A stretch of 64,000 bases of DNA, taken from assembly GCA_029204225.1 (NCBI GenBank), contig CM055097.1, positions 63,184,904-63,248,903 of the forward strand, in the 5' to 3' direction. Shown piece after piece: positions 35,367 through 45,489 of the stretch. The notes under the pieces were generated by a model. The model did not search any database and was not told where the DNA came from. It was given only the letters and a program-made list of their open reading frames with translations. This DNA is from Diphasiastrum complanatum (taxonomy: Eukaryota; Streptophyta; Lycopodiopsida; Lycopodiales; Lycopodiaceae). The translations under genes and the position numbers were made by a program. Each line of letters opens with the position of its first letter. Position 1 is the stretch's first letter.

Positions 35367-36617
35367 ATGGGCTCCGACATTGTTGAATATCTAATGCGGG
35401 GCCAACCAGACAAATCTTTACCAAAGACGGAACAACGAAAATTGATCTTAAAGGCTAGACCTTATCAGCTGATTGCCGGCCAGTTGTATCAAAGAGGTCC
35501 AGATGGAATTCTTCGGCGGTGTATTCCTCCTTGTGAGGCCACCCAGATCATTTCGTTTTCACATGAAGGCATGGGTGGGGGTCATTTTGCATCTGACATT
35601 ACAGTTCGCAAGATCCTACAATCAGGTTGTTGGTGGCCAACGATTCATAAGGATACGGAGAAATACTTGAAAAACTGCGATGTGTGTCAAAGGCCAAGGA
35701 GACCAACGAGATTGAATTACGACTTACTACACCCGGTCTTAGCCCAAGCATCATTCGAAAAGTGGGGATTGGATTACATCGGTCCAATTCACCCTGCAGC
35801 AAGGAGTTCTCAGGCTCGATACATAATCGTAGCCATAGACTACCTCACCAAATGGGTCGAAGCCAAGGCAGTAAGAGTAACTGATGCTAGGAGCACTGTC
35901 AAGTTCCTTTATGAAAATATCATTATATGCTTCGGATGTCCGGTGGAGCTAGTTAGCGATCGCGAAAGCCATTTCATCAACGAGACCATCAAGGTCCTGT
36001 TGGAGGAATTCTTCGTGATCCACAGAACCAGTACACCTTATTATCCTCATGGTAATGGGCAAGCAGAATCATCCAATAAGATCCTGTGTAGCGTGCTCAT
36101 GAAAACAGTTGAAGCTAGCAGATTGGATTGGGAACATAAGTTGCATGCTGTATTGTGGGCATTCAAGACAGCATATAAAGGAAGCACTGATCAAACACCC
36201 TTCCAATTGGTATATGGTCAGGATGCTGTAATGCCAGTACAGTTTTTAGTCCCTTCATTAAGGATTGCCACCACGCAACGTCTTAATGAGTCCAAATCTC
36301 TACAACTACGCCACGAAGCTCTACATAAACTCTGTGAAACACACTTACTAGTTGTGCACGCACTGGCAGCTGAAAAGGAAAGACGCAAGGCATGGCATGA
36401 TTGCAGGTTACAAAAGAAGGATCTTCGCTCCGGAGATCTGGTCCTGATGTATAAAACCAAGGCGATCAAGGAAAAGTTAAAATTCATAGACGAAGGTCCT
36501 TATAGGATCAAGGAAATTCTTAATCATGGAGCTGTGAATTTGGAAAAGCTAGCTGGGACACCATTCAATACACCCATCAACGGTAGCCGGTTGCACAAAT
36601 ACTGGCCACCGCAGTAA
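35367..36617 (+). CDS. Gypsy integrase, uninterrupted ORF
   Basis: A 416-residue frame covers the whole gypsy integrase. The H2C2 zinc-binding part is at about 65-115 (HEGMGGGHFAS, then CDVCQ). The catalytic core has Asp in GLDYIGPI, Asp in LVSDRESHF and Glu in GNGQAESSNK, so the DDE triad is complete. The C-terminal part contains RSGDLVLMY and GPYRIKEI, and ends HKYWPPQ. No chromodomain is seen. A one-base shift near 35375 separates it from the preceding frame, and its stop TAA (36615-36617) is followed in the same frame by the extra coding region. It is intact although RT has been deleted, which suggests the deletion is recent or the copy is young. Confidence 0.88.
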   Translation: MGSDIVEYLMRGQPDKSLPKTEQRKLILKARPYQLIAGQLYQRGPDGILRRCIPPCEATQIISFSHEGMGGGHFASDITVRKILQSGCWWPTIHKDTEKYLKNCDVCQRPRRPTRLNYDLLHPVLAQASFEKWGLDYIGPIHPAARSSQARYIIVAIDYLTKWVEAKAVRVTDARSTVKFLYENIIICFGCPVELVSDRESHFINETIKVLLEEFFVIHRTSTPYYPHGNGQAESSNKILCSVLMKTVEASRLDWEHKLHAVLWAFKTAYKGSTDQTPFQLVYGQDAVMPVQFLVPSLRIATTQRLNESKSLQLRHEALHKLCETHLLVVHALAAEKERRKAWHDCRLQKKDLRSGDLVLMYKTKAIKEKLKFIDEGPYRIKEILNHGAVNLEKLAGTPFNTPINGSRLHKYWPPQ

Positions 36618-37876
36618 GATAGATCCATTCAAACGGTTGCGCATCTACTGAATAACTTTCTAGTTATTTCAACATTTCGCAAAGACAGAATCCAGTCTAA
36701 GCTGCTGAGTCAGATAGTGAAATCCTTTCTGGAATTCCCTGGTCACTCAGTTGTGCCATACGACTGGCATAGCTTCCTCATTCGAGAAGTAACCAAGTCC
36801 ATCAAATCCAACAACCATGAGCGTATCACATCAGGCCCCCTGTTGTGTAACTTTGCCTGTGCACTTCTCGAGGCGAAAGTGAGCAGTTTCCAACGCTCAT
36901 CTCTTTTGTCTACCCTCGTGCCACATACTAACCTTTATCCGCCATCTCAGGCATCCACCTCCTCCCAACCTGCAGTTATTAACACAACGACCAGCAAACG
37001 AATGTGTGGCGCTACCTCTACATCCACATCTCCACCTGCTACCCGAAGACGCATCTCCACTATCGCACTAACCACCCCATCAACAACTGTCACTTCTTCT
37101 TTCGTGCAACCCCCCACTCCGATTTCTGTTGTCACTACCTCTCTTCCTGTTCCATCCACATCTATTTCTGTCTCCATTCCCATTTCTTCTGATGATACCA
37201 CTCCTATTTCTCTTCCAGTATCCACTACTCCATCTATCACCATCGCATCTTCCATCACTCTTGCTGCACTGTTGTCTCCATTTCATTCAATCCTTCTAAT
37301 TCTCAACTGTCTCCCGACACTCTGGCATGGATGCAAGTCATCAATTTCTCACCCTCATGTCAGACACTTCCTGCTCCATCCTCACCTTCTTCCATACTCC
37401 ACACCACCCTCCAGTTCCCTTTTGTTCCTCCCATCCTCTCGTTCGAACAAACCGTCCTCACCCCTGTTTCCACAGTTGCTTCTCAAATCCCACCCACTTC
37501 GCCAACAAAGGTTGACGAGGGCAACCAACTGTTGCCTGATGATGCATTTGTCCAAACAGAGTTTGCACCATCGCTAGATCGGACTGATCCTACCGCCCCA
37601 GATGGCATCAGGTCCAATGAGAACCTGATAGAAGACAATCATGACGGTACTCCACAAGTCGTCGGGGCCGATACAACACAAGCCCCTACCAGTGCCAGTG
37701 TACTGGCTGCTCCCACAAATCTAACGATGGCGTACCAAACTCTGGGGAAATACATCCTGGATGCGGTAGCGGCCAAAGCCATTTTGGAAAGCAGGGTACT
37801 ACATCTGACGACGAGTAACACACAGCTGCAAGCAGACCTCACCAAGCTGCAGCAAGAGTTGATTTTGGCTCAATAA
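36618..37876 (+). pseudogene. Extra coding region of the gypsy element, part 1 (S/T/P-rich, then coiled coil)
   Basis: After the integrase TAA the same frame stays open to 37577. No in-frame ATG occurs for well over 100 codons; the ORF start often placed at 36717 is a GTG. The first 90 residues (PYDWHSFLIREVTKS, NFACALLEAK) look globular and are not recognised. A Ser/Thr/Pro-rich stretch follows to about 37260. A one-base shift at about 37262 moves the message into the frame of 37331-37876, which ends in a heptad-like segment (AAKAILESRVLHLTTSNTQ). The TAA at 37874-37876 looks like a changed Gln codon, because the coiled coil continues after it. It may have been made by readthrough of the pol stop, by splicing, or as a separate protein. 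Confidence 0.55.
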
Positions 37877-38520
37877 CACAAACAAGCAGGGCACCAGGAG
37901 ATTTCCAAGCTGTAGAAAAAGGATGAGGGCCTCAACAACTATATCCAAAGCCTCTCCAAAGCGCTGACAGAGGCATCCACGAAGGTGCGGGAGCTGCAAT
38001 CTGAAGCGTCCCAATGGCTTGCTCCCATCCAGACGCAACTAAACCTTTTGGAAGCAGAGAATACGCGCCTGGGGATGGAGGTCAAAGCCTTACAAGAAGA
38101 AAAGCTCGTCTGTTAGCTCAACCAGCACCAGACTCAAGGCCGCTTTCTCAATCAGAAATGAATCTTCTACGGCGTCAGGTGCATATTTATAGCCAAACCT
38201 TAAACAGCTACCAGGCAGAGTTCAACAAATATCGGACAAGCGCAACGCATGAGCTCGCCCAGGCCGAGCAAGCCCTCAAGGCATGCCAGAAATTCATGGA
38301 AACAAAGGCCCAGCCCACCCCCCGTGGTAATTCCACCGCCACCTACTTTTGATGCTGCACAGGCCAGTACAAGCCAAGACCAGAGCTAGTAGGCAGCAGG
38401 GGGATTTCAACAAGATCAAGGATCCAAAGTCCAGGGCCAAGGGCAGATGGATACAGTTGTTGAGATGCGAGACCAAGGCCAAGGCGCAACTACCAGCCAA
38501 AGCCAAGCCACATCATCCAG
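37877..38520 (+). pseudogene. Extra coding region, part 2 (long coiled coil, Q-rich linker)
   Basis: The frame continues with coiled-coil sequence (NNYIQSLSKALTEASTKV, LNLLEAENTRLGMEVKALQ) broken by TAA and TAG. A shift near 38100 leads to SEMNLLRRQVHIYSQTLNSY and another shift near 38320 to a proline-rich and then glutamine-rich linker. The pattern suggests an oligomerising protein. No enzyme motif is visible. Confidence 0.5.
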
Positions 38521-39393
38521 AGGTTCGCGCATGATATCTGCCAGCCGGGCCTTCCAAAGACCAAAGTCCGTGGAGGAGAAAATCAAAAAATTTCTATCAA
38601 AGTATCTCCGCGAGTCATCAAGAGACGACTGGCAGATATCATTTTCTGCTCAGACAATCAAGGGCAACGAACTACAAGTATTACCCACCCTCCAACACAA
38701 CCAGAGTGGCATCAACAGTTGTTTGAAAGAGACCCTGCGGCCATCAGGGCCTATGTGACGAGTCCACAACAATTACGGGTGAACGCGCACTTCCTGCCAT
38801 GTCCACGAAGATCCAAATGAATGGAATGCGGCACCCCTCTGGACAAGATCACACTGCAAAAATTCAATTGGCTGGTAATACCATCAGAATATGGGTGGAG
38901 TACGGATGTAGACGCCAGAAGGGCTCTCACCGCGTTCACCAACCAATATATCAATTGCCTTGATCCAACAGTCCGCACGGCAGCCACTTACGCCCGAGAC
39001 TTGGAACATCTGACGGGGATCGAAACTAAATTGGACAATTTTCTCCCATCCATATTCTTTGATGTTAATAAGGCGCTACCTTCAGACAACATCGAAAATC
39101 AGTTGCCAATAGCTCGTGTCTATTACCGAGCTATGCTTCAGGGTGATCCATGGACACGCCTATTCCAAACATGGATCGACCAAGATTGGTTGCGGGGGGC
39201 CCACAAGTCTCTTCACACGCTAAAGGACTTGAAGAAATTGGACCGCCTCAACTTTATGGAGGACGTCACCACCTACCTCATCCAGCAAAGGCGGGCGAAA
39301 AAACGCTCTACTAAATTGGCAGAGTGCCGAGGGACCGACACTACTTCAGGCCGTGGGTCCTATTGGGGGTTATTCCCAAAAAAGTGTAAATAA
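38521..39393 (+). pseudogene. Extra coding region, part 3 (unknown domain shared with 28.4-29.1 kb)
   Basis: After the linker comes a domain in two frames: EEKIKKFLSKYLRESS near 38580, then HPPTQPEWHQQLFERDP near 38690 and, after a TGA at 38818, an ORF from 38821 to 39393. It contains FNWLVIPSEYGWSTD, DPTVRTAATYARDL, ARVYYRAML and a basic C-terminal tail. The stretch from QPEW to the basic tail (about 210 residues) has a colinear relative in the minus-strand relic at 28450-29080. I recognise no known family. It ends at the 3' end of the element. The first stop is a TGA where the relative also has a break. Confidence 0.6.
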
Positions 39394-40140
39394 ATAAAAT
39401 CATTCAATAAAATGTGTTGCGAGGGCATGGCATCATGCGCGCGTAAGCCCATGGCCCAATGAGCACACGAGTAAAGTTGTAAATAACATAAACTTGACTT
39501 GGGCCTTGGAATTAAAATAAAACTAGAGGCCCAAAGTCATTTTTAGACTTAGAGATTATTTTTTAGAGTTGGGTCCAAATTGGGACTCACATGAATCTTG
39601 TGATTACCAATGTACTTTTTGTGGATCCTTGGATCAAGATGGGTCCAAGATGAATGGATAGGATCATTGTGAATATTAGCCTATAGGATTGAGGGGCAAG
39701 GGTCTTCCCCATTTGATAAAAAGACACCATTTGTACACTATTTTCATGCTTAATGAGAAGGAGGAAACTATACCAATTTTGGAAGAGAAGCAACCTCATT
39801 TGCAATTCAATGCTTGCTATTGCTCTTGTTGTTTTCAATTGCTTTCAAGTTCATGCTTTTTGGTTTCAATAGTTTATGTTTCTCCTTTAGCAAGTCTAAT
39901 GTGCATTTGAGCTAACCTCCACCCTCCCTCTATCTCTCTCTTCTATCTTCTTCTCCCTCCATCTTTTCTAATCATCCCCTTCCTTTCACCTACAATCATG
40001 ATGAATGTTAGTGTAGAGGCGTAGAGTTAAGGAAGAGTAGTGTTAGTGGTGAGTAGAATTAAGGGAGAAAGTAGGAAACTAACTAAAAATAACATCTATG
40101 CATAGTTAGGTACCTATCCAGTGATCTAACCCTTGTTGAC
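39394..40140. other. Non-coding; possible LTR or 3' flank
   Basis: AATAAA occurs twice within 30 bases after 39393. A start TGTTGCGAGGGCATGG at 39413 could begin an LTR, but no purine tract precedes it and no end or repeat partner was found. No gene is seen. Confidence 0.3.
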
Positions 40141-40144
40141 AGGC

Positions 40145-40393
40145 GGGAGGGCTATACTACGCAAGATATTTGACCCTACAGGCCTTCTGATCTTTTATCT
40201 TTCAAGTCTTAGCTAGCGGAAGATCAGCGTTGTCTGGTTTTGGGTCAGACCCGTCTACAACATCCTAGAGATCTCTATCTATCATCATCATCCGGAGTTT
40301 CAACTTCCAGATGTAGAAGTTAGATCCGTTGAACTTGTCAATGTCTCTAACTTCATTGGATGAAGAAGACGAAGTGTTACTTGTAGAAGACAT
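40145..40393 (-). pseudogene. Copia Gag N-terminus
   Basis: From an ATG at 40393 read leftward: MSSTSNTSSSSSNEV, then the diagnostic KFNGSNFYIWKLKLRM and DVVDGSDPKP. Two stops stand where related Gags have Trp (TGG to TAG and TGG to TGA), the signature of cytosine deamination. The frame ends near 40145. A matching primer site lies upstream at 40440-40451. It represents the 5' end of a minus-strand copia element whose rest is missing. Confidence 0.75.
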
Positions 40394-40439
40394 GTTGACA
40401 ATAACTAAAATAGATGGACTCTCAGTTTACTTAACTAGT

Positions 40440-40451
40440 GCTCTGATACCA
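40440..40451 (-). other. tRNA-Met-type primer site, minus strand
   Basis: The reverse complement reads TGGTATCAGAGC, 47 bases upstream of the gag ATG at 40393. A second, mutated site (TTGGTATTAGAGC) lies at 40500-40512, directly after a possible LTR end CCCTCA. One of the two is probably a duplicated or displaced site. Confidence 0.6.
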
Positions 40452-40513
40452 CTCATTGAAAATGCCACCAGCTGGATGTAGACCAACACTGACAAGATTG
40501 CTCTAATACCAAC

Positions 40514-41072
40514 TGAGGGATCATTGAATCACTGGTAGGATAGAACAGAACATTTTGACAATGTTAGTGGAATCGAGTGGATGAATGAAATGAACGAACA
40601 AGACGCCGAGAGGTTTTGTTACCACTTGTTTGATTTGAACAGGAGGAAAGAAAATAGTGCGGAATAGCTCCCGTCCCGATATAGGATCGATTTTAAAAAC
40701 AAATGCGATATCAGATGTCAGAGTAACCAGGTCTCAATTTGTCAAAGGACCAATGTCCTTGAACAATCGAAGAGGAGGAGTAAATGTGTGAGTATCCTTA
40801 TCATTCGATAATAGGATCTCTTATGTATGCAATGATTTGTATTAGGCCAAATGTAGTGTTTGTAGTCAGCTCCGTAAGCTAGTTCATGATTAACCCTGGT
40901 ATAACATATTGGAAGGCTCTTATCAGAGTCATGAAAGTATCTTCGAGCTACTATGGACTTTTTCATTTGTTACGGAACGGTCGAGAGTGACAAACCCACT
41001 TTACTTAGTGGTTACGCATATGCAAGTTGGGCAGAAGATGTAGACACTTGTAAATCCACTTTTGAATTTACA
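40514..41072 (-). repeat. Possible LTR upstream of the minus-strand copia gag
   Basis: Read leftward it would start TGTAAATTCAAAAG at 41072 and end CCCTCA at 40514, followed by a primer-like site. The extent is a guess from TG...CA ends only; no second copy is in the window, and the right end overlaps the start of plus-strand copia gag text. Confidence 0.3.
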
Positions 41073-41074
41073 TT

Positions 41075-41967
41075 CTTCCAAAACAATGGTCCTATTTCTT
41101 GAGACTCATGATGTAACCATGCAGTTACACCATAGAAGGAAGATCTTTACATTAAGAATGTCTGATTCTATTGCCACCACTTCTCACATCAATAGCTTCA
41201 AGTCCCTGTTGGATCAACTATCAGCTGTGGGATGTGCCATTCAAGATGATGATGTCGTATAAACGCTACTCTCTTCTTTGCCGAAGTCCTACGAGCACTT
41301 GTCATGATCTCCACACATCTTGATCTGACACTTTAAAAGGTGATCGGTCATCTATTGAAAATGCGGAGAAAAACCAGCGATTTGTCCATCAAAAACAAGT
41401 CCCTGGCCATGTACACAAAGAAGAAGAGCAATTCCAAGGGCAAGAATCAGGTGCAGCAGCAGCAAAGCCTCACACTCAAGCTGAGAACAGTGGATCACGA
41501 AAGAAGCTCTTTTGCAGATACTATAAGAGAGCTAACCACAACATCAAAGAATGTCACATCCGCATTTACAATGAGGCTAAGAAGCAACAACAGCAGCATC
41601 AGCCCAACTCCACCAATGTGGCAGAGTTCAAGGAGAATATATTTGATGGCGACAAGCCATCAGATTTGTTAATGGCTTACAAAAATAGTAGCAATGAAGA
41701 CTACAACAGTTGGTACCTGGACAGTGGCGCAACTAAACACATGACACTCCCGACAAGAGTGGTTTATTGAATACATAGCTTGTACCATACCAAAATTCAT
41801 CTACCTCGGATTTTTAAACACCATCTGCGTTGAAGGCAAAGGGACAATCAAAGTTGTATTCAAAAATAATCTTTCTATTTCTGTTCCCAACGTTCTTCAC
41901 ATGTCGTCATTATCTAAGAACCTGTTGTCAATCTCCAAGATAACTGATGAGGGCTACACTGTTACTG
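41075..41967 (+). pseudogene. Copia Gag-protease remnant
   Basis: Frames in order give Gag (MQLHHRRKIFTLRMSDS, SHINSFKSLLDQLSAVG), a damaged zinc knuckle CRYYKRANHNIKEC where the second Cys is Tyr, and the protease with D-S-G-A-T-K-H-M at about 41720. Downstream it reads VPNVLHMSSLSKNLLSIS up to about 41965. There the sequence is cut by an LTR of another element. RNase H of probably the same element resumes at 43497; integrase and RT are lost. Confidence 0.8.
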
Positions 41968-43031
41968 TTACATACCTATGTAACTAGCAGTACTTCAGAC
42001 CCCTATTAGTCCATTTAGTGCTGGGGGCTACATGGCAAAGCACCCTTAGGATTAAGGGTATGTACCCTTGGATAAGGGTAGGCAAGTGACTATACCTTAG
42101 TCAGAGGTATGGAGTCGTGTGACCCGTGGATAAGGGGTATCCTAAGGAAAAAGAGTAGGTGCCTTAGATAAAGGTACTAGTGTCCTTGGTTAGGGGTAGG
42201 TAGGTGTCTGTGCCTTGGATGGAGGTATGGAACCTAGAAAGGTCTTAGAAAGTCGTTGGATGACTATATTTCTAAACCGTGGGCCTCAACCTTGAACCAT
42301 ATCACTTTATTGGTCTTGGACCAAAGTACACAAGCACAAATTGGGCAATGGGTTCTAGTAGGAGGGTGCCCTCCTAAAGGGTCCATTGAGTTTCAAGTTC
42401 CACAAGAATAGTAATCAAAGAGTCATAAGTTATGGAAGATGTTTGATGACCTTCCATAAGCCTATGAAGGCTCTTGGACTCCTCTAGCTCTCTCCTCCTC
42501 CTCATTGGATGTGCATGGAACTCCATAATGTGTTGGAGAGAACTAAATGCCATCTATATAAGAGGAGTAGGGCGCCCATTGGGAGAGAGAGAGAGAGATC
42601 TCTTTTGCTTACCTTGCTTATGCTCTAGTGTGGCTACTAGTGTGTAGAATAATTCTTGTGTGTAGTATGCTAAGAGTTTAAATCTTGCTTATGGTATGGG
42701 ACATAAGTAGGGTTTGGATATTGAGTAAACTATGGTTTGTTGTGATATGCTTGTGATCTGTTTATGGTAAGCAAGGGGTTGCTAGATAGGTCTTGCTTGG
42801 AGCTTGGATCTAGCTATGGTTGGGTGGTGAATACTTGAGGCCAGCTTGTTGTGTCTAAGAGTAGGGACACAGGTGGAGGAGAGATCCTTGGAGGCTTGCA
42901 GATCCTTACTTGCAAGTGAAGGCATCCTAGCTTGGAGTTGGAGAAGCATCTTGGAGCTTGCAGGTTTCTTGGAGGACATTTGGAGGCTCTACCTTGGATT
43001 TAAAAAACTTTCTCCTTTTTACTTGTTAAAG
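41966..43031 (+). repeat. LTR, family D, inserted in a copia remnant
   Basis: It starts TGTTACATACC inside the protease frame of the host copy and runs to the primer site at 43032. TATATAAG lies at 42555-42562. Internal text repeats the phrase TTGGATAAGGGTA with variations (42040-42230) and has a GA microsatellite at 42580-42597. The exact 3' end is unclear because no CA stands just before the primer site. Confidence 0.6.
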
Positions 43032-43496
43032 TGGTATCAGAGCTAGACAAAGGATGGTAACCTTTCTAAACTTTTTCAAGTTCTATTAAGATCACTAATT
43101 AAAAATTTTTTTGGGGAAGATTATTGGTTTTCCTAGTTGTAGGAAGCTTGTAATTGGAGTACCCAATGAATCTATTCTTCTTAAGAAAAGAGTAGTGATC
43201 CTTATAGAATTGTTTAGGGGCTTATTTTTTTATCATGTTAGAGAAGTCTTAAAGTGGGCTTTGGGTTTTTGAAAGTTTTGAAAAAAGATTTGTGGGATGG
43301 GTAGAGGAAGTCTTCCTCTACATACACAAACTTTTTTTTGCAAAAATATTGATTCTAGCTATGTGTTTTGATCAAAACTAAGTTTTTGTGCATAAATGAA
43401 GCGTTTGAAGTGCTGATTTTCATTCTGAAGTTCTGTTTTTCAGACCTGTAAATCTGAAAATCAGATCTGAAAAGTGAAGTTTTCATGAATTCGAGG
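43032..43496 (+). other. Primer site and leader fragment of the family D element
   Basis: TGGTATCAGAGCT at 43032-43044 is the tRNA-Met-type primer site, followed by about 450 bases of leader without an ORF. At 43497 the leader is cut off and copia RNase H begins, so only LTR plus leader of this element survives. Confidence 0.65.
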
Positions 43497-43882
43497 AAGT
43501 AGAAATCAGTGGTGCTATCCTCAACCAAAGAAGAATACATCGGAGCATGTCAAGCTTCAAAGGAATTTATTTGAATCAAATTGTTACCTCATGACTTACA
43601 TCTCACTCAATTTAATGCTATTACCATTCTGTGTGATAACATGAGCTGTATTTCACTGTCACTGAATCCCAGATTTTATGGCAAGTCAAAGCACATTGAA
43701 ATCCAATATCATTTCATTAGGGAATAGATTTTTTTGGGACAAGTAATTCTTGAATCCAGCTCCACATCCGAAATGGTTGCAGACATCTTTACCAAAGCAC
43801 TTCCCAAGATCAAGCATCAAAAGTTTTCTAGCATGCTAAACGTGATGAAGACACTCAAGACATCAACCACGACCTTAAGGGG
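43497..43882 (+). pseudogene. Copia RNase H C-terminal part
   Basis: The frame reads KEEYIGACQASKEF, then CDNMSCISLSLNPRF, SKHIEIQYHFI and ADIFTKALPK, with two in-frame stops. This is the end of copia pol. The polypurine tract TTAAGGGGGA (43875-43884) and an LTR follow directly. It is a close relative of the RNase H at 31.4-32.0 kb. Confidence 0.85.
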
Positions 43883-43885
43883 GAC

Positions 43886-45489
43886 TATTGGAGATTAACC
43901 TTGGTGATAGAATTCATTCAAGATTCTTCTTGCACATGTTTTTTTTATCATTGATCTAGGATCAGATGCAAGCTCTTTAGGTTTTATGTCTGCTCATATG
44001 ATACCTGCAGGAATCATATTTTTTTTTTTGCTATTCAGCATATTTAGTCGTGTTTTCTTGACACAGACTGCACTTGCAAAACTATTCTCATTCTATGTGC
44101 AGAAGTAGACATGGTAAAATACATGGGTTTCTACAAAGCAGTTTGACACCTGCAAATTCCTACACAGAATCAAATAATTCGAAGTAAAGAGTATCCATTC
44201 CTATTTGAATCTACATTCCAATGTCAAGCTATTCGAAGAACATCGAAGACCTGGCCATCTTCGACGACTTCAACCATCGGTTCACTAAACAACTTTGAAG
44301 TGTCTGACTTATCCAACATCTTCAACAACTTCTACCGTCTGGTCACTCAATCCGACATCTTCGATGAGCAATAGACTCAGCTACTTCTATCCAAAGTGTC
44401 CAAAGTATCCAAAGTGCACGACTTCATCGACAACTTCAACAAGTCACTATTTCCAAACAGTTTGCAAAAATACATTGTCTTCACAACAGTCTACAAAAAT
44501 GAACTATTTGTTGCACAGTTCGCATTTTTTCAAAATGCGACAATTTAATCCACTTCACCAAATGAACTGTTTGTCAATAATTTCACATTTTTTCAAAAAT
44601 GCGACAAAGCATCGGCAGTTTTAACTACTTTAACATTATGCGAAGTATGCGACAATTGGTTCTACTTCGAAGTTTGATCGCTCCACTACTTCGAGTAAAA
44701 TCTGAAATATGCAAAGTGAGAGACTGAAGTATGCAAAAAATGCGACAATCTACGACTTCGAGTCATTTGACTATTATTTATTTGTACAGATGTTGTTATA
44801 CATAATTTCATGACCAAGTACATAGTTTAAACTAAAGTTATTATAGATTAGTTAAACAATTCTTGTAATAAACAAGCATATGTATAAATACATCTCCAGC
44901 TCTTATTTAACCCTGTGCAAGAGAGCGGAAGATTTCCATTTGAGTTATGCCCCCGTTTTTCAAGTTGTAACCATTTACATGCTCTTTCTCCATGACAAGT
45001 ATTTTCAGTGTGATATACAGAAGCAACACTTTTCATATTTGTGTGTAACGTAGATATACCGTGTTGTGATTGATTGCACTTTCATATTTACTTGTCTTGC
45101 TCATTCACTCAGTCTGATCAAATCACGGACGTCTCCGAATCCTTTGAATTTGATCAGACAATGGCTCTCTTTGATGCCTGAGGAACAAGTGCTACTTTGC
45201 TGCACCATTACTCTAATTCTCAATTGAACCTTCACTCAAACTAATTAACAATGATTCGACACTCGTCGGTGGATGTGCTCAGACTTGTGTCTGAACACGC
45301 AATTAATTTAACATTCCTAGAACGCACAAAATAAGAGAGTTATTCTGCCCTTTGTTGTTCTCTCCAATCCTTCTCTCCATCTGGAGATCCCCCCACCCCG
45401 CATTTATGCTGCGTTTTCACAGAAGTCGGTCTGAATCCAATAGACGTGGTTTCATGCATCGAGGATTTCTTCACCGGATTTTTCCAACA
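43886..45489 (+). repeat. LTR, family C (1604 bp)
   Basis: It begins TATTGGAGATTAACC (the normal TG is TA) after a polypurine tract and ends TTTTTCCAACA before a primer site. TATAAATA is at 44883-44890. Many TTCGA/TGCGA words occur in its first half, as in family A, and the second half shares TGTTGTGATTGA and the stem-loop with family A. It is bordered by pol 3' sequence on the left and by primer site and leader on the right, so it served as the 3' LTR of one unit and the 5' LTR of another. Confidence 0.75.
45114..45157 (+). other. Conserved stem-loop in LTR family C
   Basis: CTGATCAAAT (45114-45123) pairs perfectly with ATTTGATCAG (45148-45157). The 24-nt loop starts CACGGACGTCT, as in family A. 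Compared with family A the arms differ at two or three positions on both sides, keeping pairing. Confidence 0.65.

Larger units (their letters stand above)
34140..39393 (+). mobile_element. Ty3/gypsy element with internal deletion and an extra 3' coding region
   Basis: Parts in order: gag C-terminus with two zinc fingers (34255-34374), a basic linker ORF 34553-34957, the N-terminal edge of RT (34976-35310), a complete integrase ORF (35367-36617) and an extra coding region (36618-39393). The RT palm, its YVDD-type site and RNase H are absent; the deletion joins near 35310-35345. No LTR could be assigned at either end: the left end is cut against copia integrase, and AATAAA occurs just after 39393. 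With no RT it cannot be autonomous. Confidence 0.75.

Noticed and set aside
36947-37258. 103-codon minus-strand ORF rich in Asp, Glu, Val and Gly
   Set aside because: It is the antisense of the Ser/Thr/Pro-rich stretch of the extra coding region; such composition gives long antisense ORFs by chance.
44200-44780. Recurring TGCGA/TTCGA words as a possible CRISPR or satellite array
   Set aside because: Spacing is irregular and the words lie within an LTR. There are no regular repeats and spacers.
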